From: an uncultured Prevotellaceae bacterium | Lineage (GTDB): Bacteria; Bacteroidota; Bacteroidia; Bacteroidales; Bacteroidaceae | DNA: 64,000 bases | Direction of reading: 5' to 3' | Assembly (NCBI GenBank): GCA_947176895.1 | Contig: CAMWSK010000003.1 | Location: 84,827-148,826, forward strand | In this document: piece by piece, positions 37,860 to 46,509 of the stretch | How the letters are laid out: each line of letters begins with the position of its first letter | Numbering within the stretch: the first letter of the stretch is position 1 | Translations under genes and position numbers: made by a program | The notes under the pieces: generated by a model | What the model was told of the DNA's origin: nothing | The model's database searches: none | What the model saw: only the letters and a program-made list of their open reading frames with translations

Positions 37860-39156
37860 GTTTTTTCGTTCTTTTTAGCAGGATGTGTCCCAAGGCGCAT
37901 GCGCCCAGGATAAAAGGATAATATAAATAAGGTATGATGTCCAGCGGGTTCAGCATGGCAATGCCGGCAGCCATCAGCAGTTGGGCGCCGTAGGGGATGA
38001 AGGCTTGGGTGAAGCAGGAGAAAGTGTCCAGAAGGCTGGCTGTACGCTGTGGTTCGATGCCGTATTTCCGGCTGATTTCCTTGGCCAGAGGGCCGGCCGT
38101 GAGGATGGCGATGGTGTTGTTGGCCGTGCAGATGTTGGTCACGACGGTCAGGAAAGCAATGCACAACTCGGCGCCGCGACTTCCCGAAACAACACGCGAA
38201 AGACGCTGGAGCAGAAAGTCGATGCCGCCCAGGTGGCGAATCACCCCCATCAGTCCGGCTGCCAACAGCGTGACGATAATCAGCTCGCTCATACCCATGA
38301 TGCCTTCGCCCATCGCCTGCAACCATCGGAACAAACCATAGCTGCCGCTAATCATGCCGATAATGCCGGAAGACAAAATACCCAGCACCAGTACGACCAT
38401 CACATTCAACCCACAGATGGCGGTGGCCAACACCAACAGGTAGGGTGCCGTCATCAGCCAGTCCACCTCTTTGGGGGTGAAGGTCAAGGGCATGCGGGAA
38501 CCTATGAAAACATACAGGCAGATGGCTATGGCCGCAGCCGGAAAGGCGATGCGCACATTGGCGCGGAACTTGTCTCTCATGCGGCATCCTTGGGTGCGCG
38601 TGGCCACGATGGTGGTGTCGGAGATAAACGAGAGGTTGTCACCGAAGAAGGCTCCTCCTACCACGCCGGCCACCACCAGAGGCATCAGGGCACCCGTCTG
38701 TTGGGCTATGCCCGATGCTATAGGCGTGAGCGCCACGATGGTTCCCACGGATGTGCCGATGCTCAGCGAAATGAAGCAGGCGGCGATAAACAGACCCGAA
38801 AGAATGAGCTGGGGAGGCAACACGTTGAGCGTGAGCGCCACGATGGCATCCACGGAACCCATGGACTTGGCGCTGGCTGCAAAGGCTCCGGCCAAAATGA
38901 AAATCCACACCATCATCAGCAGGTCAGGGCGGGCCGCACCGCTGGAAAAGATTTCCATGCGCTCATCCAGCGAAGGAGCACGCGTAATCATCACGGCATA
39001 AACCGAGGCCGCAACAAAAGCAACGGTGATGGGAACGCCATAGAAATCTCCTGCCACCAAACTGAGAACAACAAAAAAGGCGAGAAACACCATGAGGGGG
39101 GACAAGGCCAACAGCCCTTGTCTCAAGCCGATTGTATGTGGATTTTGTCGTGTCAT
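37846..39156 (-). CDS. NhaC-family Na+/H+ antiporter
   Basis: 12-TM-like hydrophobic protein; GTSVGTIVALTPIASGIA, GGAFFGDNLSFISDTTIVATRTQGC. Confidence 0.88.
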   Translation of the reverse strand: MTRQNPHTIGLRQGLLALSPLMVFLAFFVVLSLVAGDFYGVPITVAFVAASVYAVMITRAPSLDERMEIFSSGAARPDLLMMVWIFILAGAFAASAKSMGSVDAIVALTLNVLPPQLILSGLFIAACFISLSIGTSVGTIVALTPIASGIAQQTGALMPLVVAGVVGGAFFGDNLSFISDTTIVATRTQGCRMRDKFRANVRIAFPAAAIAICLYVFIGSRMPLTFTPKEVDWLMTAPYLLVLATAICGLNVMVVLVLGILSSGIIGMISGSYGLFRWLQAMGEGIMGMSELIIVTLLAAGLMGVIRHLGGIDFLLQRLSRVVSGSRGAELCIAFLTVVTNICTANNTIAILTAGPLAKEISRKYGIEPQRTASLLDTFSCFTQAFIPYGAQLLMAAGIAMLNPLDIIPYLYYPFILGACALGHILLKRTKKHGTD

Positions 39157-39184
39157 GCTTCAACTATCTGACTGCAAAAGTACG

Positions 39185-39192
39185 CAAAGGTA
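39185..39192 (-). promoter_or_regulatory. -7 box (TACCTTTG) for the antiporter gene
   Basis: CAAAGGTA on plus strand upstream of 39156. Confidence 0.55.
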
Positions 39193-39304
39193 AGTGCAGA
39201 GGCAAGAAAAAGTGTTTTTTTCTTGTGTTTCAAAAACAGAAAACGGCAAAAGCAACTCTTCCGGCGCGGCCTTGCAAAACGCCGTTTGCAGAGTCTTCAA
39301 AAAG

Positions 39305-39380
39305 ACATGTGCATGTTTTGGAAAAAACATGTTCATCTTTTTTTGAAACATGTTCATGTTTTTCAAAAACGTGTTCATGT
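39305..39380. repeat. 21-bp-period dyad array, locus E (4 dyads)
   Basis: ACATGTGCATGT (39305), ACATGTTCATCT (39327), ACATGTTCATGT (39348), ACGTGTTCATGT (39369); spacing 22/21/21. Confidence 0.87.
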
Positions 39381-39482
39381 ATTTTTCGGGGGCTTGGGGA
39401 CGGGGATTTTTTACAGACAACCAAAATTCATCTGACTTATGCTTTGTGCGTGGATTTTATTGTGCGTGTGCGAAAAAAGACG

Positions 39483-39490
39483 TAATTTTG
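39483..39490 (+). promoter_or_regulatory. -7 box (TAATTTTG) for map
   Basis: TAnnTTTG match upstream of 39542. Confidence 0.5.
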
Positions 39491-39541
39491 CCAACGGATT
39501 TACGGCTCCCGTCACGGGGCCGGTAACAAGAAAGGAAGACA

Positions 39542-40411
39542 ATGGCAAGAAAACCTAAAAATGTGTGGGAGGTGTTTCCCGGTCAGCCTCTGACCGAGAT
39601 GGACCGCCGCATCCTGGAGGCTCAGGAACGTGGAAAACTGGTGCCCACACGTCAATTGATAAAGACTCCCGAACAAATCGACGGTATCCGAAAGGCCGGC
39701 GTGCTGAACACGGCGGTGCTGGACCTGGTGGCCGAGAAAATCAAGCCGGGCATGTCTACGCTTGAGATTGACAAACTGGTGTATGACTATACCACAAAAC
39801 ATGGCGGCATTCCTGCTCCGTTGAACTACGAGGGGTTTCCGAACAGCTGTTGCACAAGCATCAATGATGTGGTGTGCCATGGGATTCCGTCTGCCGACGA
39901 CATCCTGCAGGAGGGCGATATCGTCAACGTGGACTGCACCACCATCCTTGACGGTTACTATGCCGACGCCAGCCGTATGTTTGTCATCGGAGGCCAGACG
40001 CAGCCACGGTGGCAAAAGCTGGTGGACGTGGCGTGGGAATGCCTGAAGATAGGGGAACAGGTGTGCTCGCAGCCATACGTATATGTGGGCGACCTGGGCA
40101 ATGCCATTGCCAAACATGCCCACAAAAACCACATGTCGGTGGTGAGGGACCTGTGCGGCCACGGCGTGGGAGTGGATTTCCACGAGGAGCCGGATGTGGA
40201 GCATTACGGCCATAAAGGCACGGGTATGCTGCTGGTGCCCGGCATGACGTTCACCATCGAGCCGATGATCAACCTCGGCCATTGGCAGGTGTGCATTGAT
40301 GACGATGACCCTACGGGATGGACTGTGGTGACCGAGGATTATGAACCCAGCGCACAGTGGGAACACACATATGTGATGACGGAAAACGGAGTGGAGATAC
40401 TGACACACTAA
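39542..40411 (+). CDS. map: Type I methionyl aminopeptidase
   Basis: GFPNSCCTSINDVVCHGIP, EGDIVNVDCTTILDGYYADASRMF, LCGHGVGVDFHEEPDV, PGMTFTIEPMI. Confidence 0.95.
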   Translation: MARKPKNVWEVFPGQPLTEMDRRILEAQERGKLVPTRQLIKTPEQIDGIRKAGVLNTAVLDLVAEKIKPGMSTLEIDKLVYDYTTKHGGIPAPLNYEGFPNSCCTSINDVVCHGIPSADDILQEGDIVNVDCTTILDGYYADASRMFVIGGQTQPRWQKLVDVAWECLKIGEQVCSQPYVYVGDLGNAIAKHAHKNHMSVVRDLCGHGVGVDFHEEPDVEHYGHKGTGMLLVPGMTFTIEPMINLGHWQVCIDDDDPTGWTVVTEDYEPSAQWEHTYVMTENGVEILTH

Positions 40412-40416
40412 CGGCG

Positions 40417-41451
40417 ATGGATGAACGGAAAGACATTATTATATTAGGTATAGAGAGTTCGTGCGATGACACCAGTGCCGCTGTCATCAAAAACGGTATT
40501 CTGTTGAGCAATGTGACGGCCTCGCAGGCCGTGCACGAGGCTTATGGCGGCGTGGTGCCGGAACTGGCAAGCAGAGCGCATCAGCAAAACATTGTGCCCG
40601 TCGTGGACCAAGCGCTGAAGAGGGCGGGAGTGAAGCGCGAACAGCTTTCGGCCATCGCCTTTACACGTGGTCCGGGGCTGATAGGCTCGCTGCATGTGGG
40701 GGTGAGTTTTGCCAAAGGCATGGCCGTAGCGCTCGACATCCCCATGATAGAGGTAAACCATCTGCAGGGCCACATTCTGGCACACTTCATCAAGGAAAGC
40801 GAAGAGGACACGAATCAGCCTAAGTTCCCTTTCCTGTGCCTTTTGGTGAGCGGAGGAAACTCCCAGATTGTGCTGGTGAAGGCCTATAACGATATGGAAA
40901 TCATCGGGCAGACCATTGATGATGCGGCGGGTGAGGCGATAGACAAATGCTCTAAAGTGATGGGACTGGGCTATCCGGGCGGCCCGATCATTGACCGGCT
41001 GGCCCGTCAGGGAAATCCCGAAGCCTATCAGTTTGCCAAACCGAACATCCCGGGATATGACTATAGTTTTAGCGGACTGAAGACAAGTTTCCTCTATAAT
41101 CTGCGTGACTGGATTAAAACGGACCCCGACTTCATCGAGCACCATAAAGAGGATTTGGCCGCAAGCCTGGAGAAAACCATCGTGGACATCCTTATGAAAA
41201 AACTGCTGAAGGCGGCCAAGGACTTGAAAATCCGTCAGGTGGCTGTGGCCGGAGGCGTGAGTGCCAACACGGGTATCCGCAACGCTTTCCTGCAATGCCA
41301 CGAGAAATATCACTGGAAAATCTTTATCCCCAAGTTCAGCTACACCACCGACAATGCCGGCATGATAGCCATAGCAGGTTACTATAAATACCGTGACGGC
41401 GATTTCTGTCCGATGGAAAAACCGCCCTATAGTCGTGTAAGCATGGCATAA
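40417..41451 (+). CDS. tsaD: tRNA N6-adenosine threonylcarbamoyltransferase TsaD
   Basis: [59 protein letters not shown]. Confidence 0.96.
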   Translation: MDERKDIIILGIESSCDDTSAAVIKNGILLSNVTASQAVHEAYGGVVPELASRAHQQNIVPVVDQALKRAGVKREQLSAIAFTRGPGLIGSLHVGVSFAKGMAVALDIPMIEVNHLQGHILAHFIKESEEDTNQPKFPFLCLLVSGGNSQIVLVKAYNDMEIIGQTIDDAAGEAIDKCSKVMGLGYPGGPIIDRLARQGNPEAYQFAKPNIPGYDYSFSGLKTSFLYNLRDWIKTDPDFIEHHKEDLAASLEKTIVDILMKKLLKAAKDLKIRQVAVAGGVSANTGIRNAFLQCHEKYHWKIFIPKFSYTTDNAGMIAIAGYYKYRDGDFCPMEKPPYSRVSMA

Positions 41452-41500
41452 AGAGTTAAAAAATAGTGGTGAAAGATTTGTCGCATTGAGAAAAAATGCC

Positions 41501-41508
41501 TATCTTTG
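41501..41508 (+). promoter_or_regulatory. -7 box TATCTTTG with -33 TTTG (41477-41480)
   Basis: TTTG-N20-TATCTTTG, close to the Bacteroidetes consensus, upstream of rpmB. Confidence 0.7.
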
Positions 41509-41560
41509 CATCCTGTTTGGAGAAGGCTATTGGAATAGCAAAAAAGAAGGAAGATTAGAA

Positions 41561-41821
41561 ATGTCTAAGATTTGTCAAATTACCGGTAAGAAAGCCATGA
41601 TTGGCAACAATGTGTCGCACTCAAAGCGTCGCACAAAGCGTCACTTCGATGTGAACCTTTTCACCAAGAAGTTCTACTATGTAGAGCAGGATTGCTGGAT
41701 CAGCCTGAGCATTTCGGCTGCCGGCCTGCGCATGATCAACAAGGTAGGCTTGGATGCAGCCTTGACCCAGGCTGTGGCTAAGGGTTACTGCGACTGGAAA
41801 AACATTAAGGTAATCGGTTAA
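41561..41821 (+). CDS. rpmB: 50S ribosomal protein L28
   Basis: [39 protein letters not shown]. Confidence 0.95.
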   Translation: MSKICQITGKKAMIGNNVSHSKRRTKRHFDVNLFTKKFYYVEQDCWISLSISAAGLRMINKVGLDAALTQAVAKGYCDWKNIKVIG

Positions 41822-41839
41822 TAGAATAAGCAAATAACT

Positions 41840-42028
41840 ATGGCAAAGAAAGCTAAAGGCAATAGAGTGCAGGTAATCCTTGAGTGCACCGAGATGAAAG
41901 CCAGCGGTCTGCCCGGCACTTCTCGTTACGTGACCACCAAGAACCGTAAGAACACTCCCGAGCGTCTGGAGATAAAGAAGTACAATCCCATTCTGAAGAG
42001 AATGACCGTACACAAGGAAATTAAGTAA
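41840..42028 (+). CDS. rpmG: 50S ribosomal protein L33
   Basis: [18 protein letters not shown]...[36 protein letters not shown]. Confidence 0.96.
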   Translation: MAKKAKGNRVQVILECTEMKASGLPGTSRYVTTKNRKNTPERLEIKKYNPILKRMTVHKEIK

Positions 42029-42055
42029 TCAACCTACAAAAGACAGTAACATACT

Positions 42056-42214
42056 ATGGCAAAAAAAGTAGTTGCTACCCTGAAGACCGGTAAGAACGAT
42101 GGCCGTTCATATACCAAGGTTATCAAGATGGTCAAGAGCCCCAAAACCGGTGCATACGTATTCGATGAGCAGATGGTTCCCAACGAAGCCGTTAAGGACT
42201 TCTTCAAGAACTGA
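42056..42214 (+). CDS. DUF4295 family small basic protein (52 aa)
   Basis: MAKKVVATLKTGKNDGRSYTKVIKMVKSPKTGAYVFDEQMVPNEAVKDFFKN directly after rpmG; absent from the supplied ORF track because it is short. Confidence 0.88.
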   Translation: MAKKVVATLKTGKNDGRSYTKVIKMVKSPKTGAYVFDEQMVPNEAVKDFFKN

Positions 42215-42245
42215 TTGCTGAAGACAAAATCATACAACGTTATAC

Positions 42246-42282
42246 AGAGGTATATTCGAAAGAGTATACCTCTTCTTTTTTC
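42246..42282 (+). terminator. Rho-independent terminator after rpmB-rpmG-DUF4295
   Basis: AGAGGTATA-ttcgaaagag-TATACCTCT followed by TCTTTTTTCTT. Confidence 0.8.
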
Positions 42283-42344
42283 TTCCATAGCGACTTGTCC
42301 TATATTTTCTTCAAAAAAAGAATAGCGTTCAGTTATTTTTTATT

Positions 42345-42352
42345 TAACTTTG
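42345..42352 (+). promoter_or_regulatory. -7 box (TAACTTTG) for ftsY
   Basis: TAnnTTTG match 24 nt upstream of the ftsY start. Confidence 0.6.
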
Positions 42353-42376
42353 TAGGGTATAGTGCATAGAATCAAT

Positions 42377-43327
42377 ATGAGTTTTTTTGGTAAGTTATTT
42401 TCAAGAGACAAGGACAAGAAGGAAACGCTGGACCAAGGTCTTCAAAAGACAAAGGAAAGTTTGTTGGGTAAGTTTACACGTGCCATAGCCGGCAAATCGA
42501 AGGTGGACGACGATGTGCTGGATAATTTGGAAGAGGTTCTTGTTACCAGTGATGTGGGGGTTGACACTACGCTCAACATCATCCGCCGTATCGAGGAGCG
42601 CGTGGCTCGTGACAAATATGTGAATACGGACGAGCTGAACACGATTTTACGTGAAGAGATTGCCGCACTCTTGCAAGAGAACGACACCCATATCACGACA
42701 ATCGAGGAAAAGAAACCTTATGTGATTATGGTCGTGGGAGTAAACGGAGTGGGTAAAACCACTACTATAGGAAAGCTTGCCTATCGGTTTAAGAACCAAG
42801 GGTTGAAGGTTGTGCTTGGCGCTGCCGACACTTTCCGTGCGGCAGCTGTGGAACAGATTGTCATCTGGGGCGAACGTGTGGGCGTGCCCGTAGTGAGGCA
42901 ACAGATGGGAAGCGACCCGGCCAGCGTGGCTTTCGACACATTGCAGAGTGCCAAGGCACAAGGAGCGGATGTGGTGATCATCGATACGGCCGGACGTTTG
43001 CACAACAAGGTGGGGTTGATGGATGAGCTTACGAAAATCAAACGTGTGATGCAAAAGGTGGTTCCTGATGCTCCCCACGATGTGATGCTGGTGTTGGATG
43101 CCAGCACGGGACAGAACGCCTACGAACAGGCTAAGCAGTTTACCCAGGCTGTGGATATCACCAGTATGGCTGTAACGAAATTGGACGGAACGGCAAAGGG
43201 AGGTGTCGTGTTGGGGATTAGCGAACGATTTAAAATCCCTATCCGCTACATCGGACTCGGTGAGGGGATAGATGATCTGCAGGTGTTTGACGCTAAGGAA
43301 TTTGTGAACACTTTGTTCGGCGAATAG
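42377..43327 (+). CDS. ftsY: Signal recognition particle receptor FtsY
   Basis: GVNGVGKTTTIGKLAYRFK, LGAADTFRAAAVEQ, VVIIDTAGRLHNK, TKLDGTAKGGVVLGI. Confidence 0.96.
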   Translation: MSFFGKLFSRDKDKKETLDQGLQKTKESLLGKFTRAIAGKSKVDDDVLDNLEEVLVTSDVGVDTTLNIIRRIEERVARDKYVNTDELNTILREEIAALLQENDTHITTIEEKKPYVIMVVGVNGVGKTTTIGKLAYRFKNQGLKVVLGAADTFRAAAVEQIVIWGERVGVPVVRQQMGSDPASVAFDTLQSAKAQGADVVIIDTAGRLHNKVGLMDELTKIKRVMQKVVPDAPHDVMLVLDASTGQNAYEQAKQFTQAVDITSMAVTKLDGTAKGGVVLGISERFKIPIRYIGLGEGIDDLQVFDAKEFVNTLFGE

Positions 43328-43333
43328 AGCAGG

Positions 43334-44644
43334 ATGAGAAAGGATAAGATAGACGTGATAACGCTGGGCTGTAGCAAGAACTTGGTGGACAGCGAGAGAT
43401 TGATTGCCCAGTTGGAAATGTCAGGCTATAAGGTGGAACACGATGCGGAGAAACCGGATGGTGAGATCGCAGTGGTAAACACCTGCGGTTTCATTGCCGA
43501 CGCCCAGGAGGAGAGTATCAACATGATTCTTGAATTGGGCGAGCGCAAGCGTCGGGGCGAGTTGAAGCGTCTGTATGTGATGGGATGTCTCAGCCAGCGT
43601 TTTCTGAGTGAGTTGGAAAAGGAAATCCCGGAGGTGGACAAGTTCTATGGGAAGTTCAATTGGGACGAGTTGCTTTCCGATTTAGGACAGACTTATAACC
43701 ATGAGGCTCAGAACAAACGGCACCTCACCACTCCCGGCCATTATGCTTATGTGAAAATCAGCGAAGGTTGCGACCGCCGATGCAGCTATTGCGCGATTCC
43801 CATCATAACGGGCAGGCATAAGAGCCGTCCCGAGGAGGATATTCTGGACGAAGTGCGCTATCTCGTAGGGCAGGGCGTGAAGGAGTTTCAGATTATTGCT
43901 CAGGAATTGACTTACTATGGATTGGATCTTTACAAAGAGCGTCGCATCGCTCAACTTATAGAGCATATAAGTGATATTCCCGGAGTGGAGTGGATTCGCC
44001 TGCATTATGCTTATCCCACCGATTTTCCCAAAGAACTTTATCGTGTGATGCGTGAACGGAAAAACGTGTGCAAGTATCTTGACATCGCTCTGCAGCATGT
44101 TTCCGACCCTGTGCTTGACGCTATGCACCGTCATATCTCGAAGCAGGAGACCTATGATTTCGTGGAGGAAATCAGGCGTGAAGTGCCCGGTATCCATTTG
44201 CGCACCACGCTGATGGTGGGGCATCCCGGAGAAACGGAAGAGGGTTTTACCGAGTTGATGGCGTTTGTGCGTTGGGCTCGTTTCGAGCGTATGGGTGCCT
44301 TTGCCTATAGCGAAGAGATGGGTACCTTCAGCGCGGAGCATTATGCCGATGACATCCCCGAAGAAACCAAGGAAGCCCGCCTGAGCAAACTGATGCGTTT
44401 GCAGCAACGCATTTCCGGTGAAGTGCAGGGCGAGAAAGTGGGGCAGACAATGAAGGTGATTATCGACCGTCAAGAGGGGGAATATTATGTCGGCAGAACA
44501 GAATTTGATTCGCCCGAGGTGGACCCCGAGACATTGATTGCCGTGAGTGAAGGCGAACTTAAGATAGGTGATTTTTATTTGTGTGATATCTACGAGGCCG
44601 ATGATTTTGACCTTTATGCCCACGTAATTCAGCATATATCATGA
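43334..44644 (+). CDS. rimO: Ribosomal protein S12 methylthiotransferase RimO
   Basis: VITLGCSKNLVDSERL, VNTCGFIADAQEESI, KISEGCDRRCSYCAIPIITG, C-terminal TRAM. Confidence 0.95.
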   Translation: MRKDKIDVITLGCSKNLVDSERLIAQLEMSGYKVEHDAEKPDGEIAVVNTCGFIADAQEESINMILELGERKRRGELKRLYVMGCLSQRFLSELEKEIPEVDKFYGKFNWDELLSDLGQTYNHEAQNKRHLTTPGHYAYVKISEGCDRRCSYCAIPIITGRHKSRPEEDILDEVRYLVGQGVKEFQIIAQELTYYGLDLYKERRIAQLIEHISDIPGVEWIRLHYAYPTDFPKELYRVMRERKNVCKYLDIALQHVSDPVLDAMHRHISKQETYDFVEEIRREVPGIHLRTTLMVGHPGETEEGFTELMAFVRWARFERMGAFAYSEEMGTFSAEHYADDIPEETKEARLSKLMRLQQRISGEVQGEKVGQTMKVIIDRQEGEYYVGRTEFDSPEVDPETLIAVSEGELKIGDFYLCDIYEADDFDLYAHVIQHIS

Positions 44645-44922
44645 ACAACAAGGAGTTTATAGCCGAAATGGCTCGGCGAATGGAGATGACCACAAAGGAA
44701 TCATCTGCTTTGGTTCAAGGTCTTTGTGCAGAGATCGAGACCTTTTTGGGGGATGAGGATTCCATTTCTTTACCTAATTTCGGAACGTTTGAGGTGAAGA
44801 AAAAGCTGGAACGAGTGGTTGTGTCTCCATCTACCAAACAAAGAATGCTGGTTCCGCCCAAAATGGTTATCGGGTTCAAGGCCAGTGCAAATGTGAAAGA
44901 ACTATTGAAGAAATTGAAGTAG
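44641..44922 (+). CDS. HU family DNA-binding protein
   Basis: EFIAEMARRMEMTTKESSALVQGLCAEIETFLGDEDSISLPNFGTFEVKKK; ATGA overlap with rimO. Confidence 0.85.
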   Translation: MNNKEFIAEMARRMEMTTKESSALVQGLCAEIETFLGDEDSISLPNFGTFEVKKKLERVVVSPSTKQRMLVPPKMVIGFKASANVKELLKKLK

Positions 44923-44928
44923 TGCCCT

Positions 44929-46074
44929 ATGAACAATAAGATTTCTCTACAAGATTTGGCGGCGTCCTTCGCTGTCCGTAAGGGGTTGCCTAAGAAGCAG
45001 GCCGAGTTGTTTGTGCGCACGATGTTCGAGATTGTACAGGAATATGTGCTCAAGGAGGGCCTGGTAAAGATTAAAGGGCTGGGGACTTTTAAGCTTATCA
45101 GTGTGGAGAGCCGTTCAAGCGTGGATGTAAGTACGGGAGAACGTATCCAGATTGAGAGCCACTCCAAGATTACCTTCACGCCGGACAAGGGATTGGCCGA
45201 CCAGGTGAACAAGCCTTTTGCCGGTTTCACCACCGTAATACTTAATCCGGATACGAAGTTAGAGGACATGGAGGCCATGGAGCTGAACGAGTCCTTGTTG
45301 CCGGAACTGAAACCGGAAGAACTCGTTGAGGATTCTGAAACAGAGGACCTGCCTGATGTGGAGATTGAAGAGGTGATGCCCGCTGATGGGGAAGAGGCAG
45401 GGAACGTTGCGGAATATGAGCCGGAAGCAGAGGATTCCGTAGTGACGCTTGGTGAACAAATAGAACAACCCGTAGCAGAACAGGAGGAGGAAAAGGACAT
45501 GAAAAACGAATCGAAGATGGTTGACACTGAGGTTATCCGGCAAATGGTGAAGAATGCCGTGAACAAGGAGATGAAGAAACAGCGCGGCGTGGTGCTGTCG
45601 TGGGGATGGGTGGCAATGTGCATGCTGCTGGTTGTGGCGCTGTTGATTGGCTCTTTCGTGTTGGGTTATTACATGGGTGGAGATGCTCATCGACCTTCTT
45701 CCACCCAAACGGTTGAGTCCAAAGTCACGGTGAAGAAAGCCAAAGAGGTCAAGCCCGTGAAGGCGGTCGTGGAAGACACCGCAAAGAGCCAGGTTGCTCC
45801 CATCACTTCGGCAGCTCCCACCGAGCTTCAGGTGAAGCCTGTTGAGGCAAAGCCCGTTGCAAAATACGAACAGATGCCCGGAGGAGCCTACGAGATTGTG
45901 GGCGTGAAGGGCGAGCATGTGATGAAGGCCGGCGACAACCTGCTGAGGATTGCCCGCAAAACCTACGGCGACCCCGCGTTGTCCAGCTACATCGTATTCT
46001 TCAACCACATCGAGAACCCCGACCTTGTGCCTCTGGGTGCAGTGCTTAAGCTGCCCGAATTGGTTAAGAAATAA
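44929..46074 (+). CDS. HU-domain protein with central transmembrane helix and C-terminal LysM-like domain
   Basis: N-terminal HU (QDLAASFAVRKGLPKKQAELFVRTMFEIVQEYVLKEGLVKIKGLGTFKLI), TM (VVLSWGWVAMCMLLVVALLIGSFVLGYY), LysM (HVMKAGDNLLRIARKTYGDPALSSYIVFFNHIENPDLVPLGAVLKLP). Confidence 0.85.
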   Translation: MNNKISLQDLAASFAVRKGLPKKQAELFVRTMFEIVQEYVLKEGLVKIKGLGTFKLISVESRSSVDVSTGERIQIESHSKITFTPDKGLADQVNKPFAGFTTVILNPDTKLEDMEAMELNESLLPELKPEELVEDSETEDLPDVEIEEVMPADGEEAGNVAEYEPEAEDSVVTLGEQIEQPVAEQEEEKDMKNESKMVDTEVIRQMVKNAVNKEMKKQRGVVLSWGWVAMCMLLVVALLIGSFVLGYYMGGDAHRPSSTQTVESKVTVKKAKEVKPVKAVVEDTAKSQVAPITSAAPTELQVKPVEAKPVAKYEQMPGGAYEIVGVKGEHVMKAGDNLLRIARKTYGDPALSSYIVFFNHIENPDLVPLGAVLKLPELVKK

Positions 46075-46095
46075 GTCCGCATTTAATAGAAAACG

Positions 46096-46137
46096 ACAAG
46101 GCCTTTATAACCTAATATTGGGTTGTGAAGGCCTTGT
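46096..46137 (+). terminator. Hairpin terminator after the HU/LysM gene
   Basis: ACAAGGCCTTTATAACC-taatatt-GGGTTGTGAAGGCCTTGT. Confidence 0.7.
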
Positions 46138-46150
46138 TGATTGTACTGAA

Positions 46151-46177
46151 ACAGACTAAACAGACTAAACAGACTAA
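46151..46177. repeat. Three perfect tandem copies of 9-bp ACAGACTAA
   Basis: Read directly: ACAGACTAA ACAGACTAA ACAGACTAA. Confidence 0.9.
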
Positions 46178-46285
46178 ACTATAAGAATAATCTAATAAAG
46201 TTTATTCCTGTTCAGGCATAGCACACAAAAAATATCTATATTTGTACTTGGATTGAGTCTACTCTTTCCAAGACATACGAAAAAG

Positions 46286-46451
46286 AGGCGTTATGCTTAT
46301 CTTGTAGTCGAGAACCTGAGAAATTTGAGACAAGTATACAAGGATATGCATAGCAGTTCTCACGCTATAGCGTGGGCTGCTATTGTTACATCTGTATACT
46401 TCAGGTTTTCTCAGGACCTTCGACTAAGGTGTAGCATTGCAGTCCACGCCT
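46286..46451. repeat. 166-nt multi-segment imperfect inverted repeat (structured DNA/RNA element)
   Basis: Nested pairs: AGGCG/CGCCT, TAGTCGA/TCGACTA, CCTGAGAAA/TTTCTCAGG, GTATACA/TGTATAC, TAGCAG/CTGCTA, central palindrome CACGCTATAGCGTG (46361-46374). Confidence 0.85.
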
Positions 46452-46509
46452 TTATTAACTAATATTTACGCCTAAAAGGGACTGTGAGGGCTTAAAAAAC
46501 TTAAGGTTT

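Noticed and set aside
46253-46462. 69-aa ORF across the large hairpin
   Set aside because: It runs through both arms of the inverted repeat; no coding signal beyond openness.
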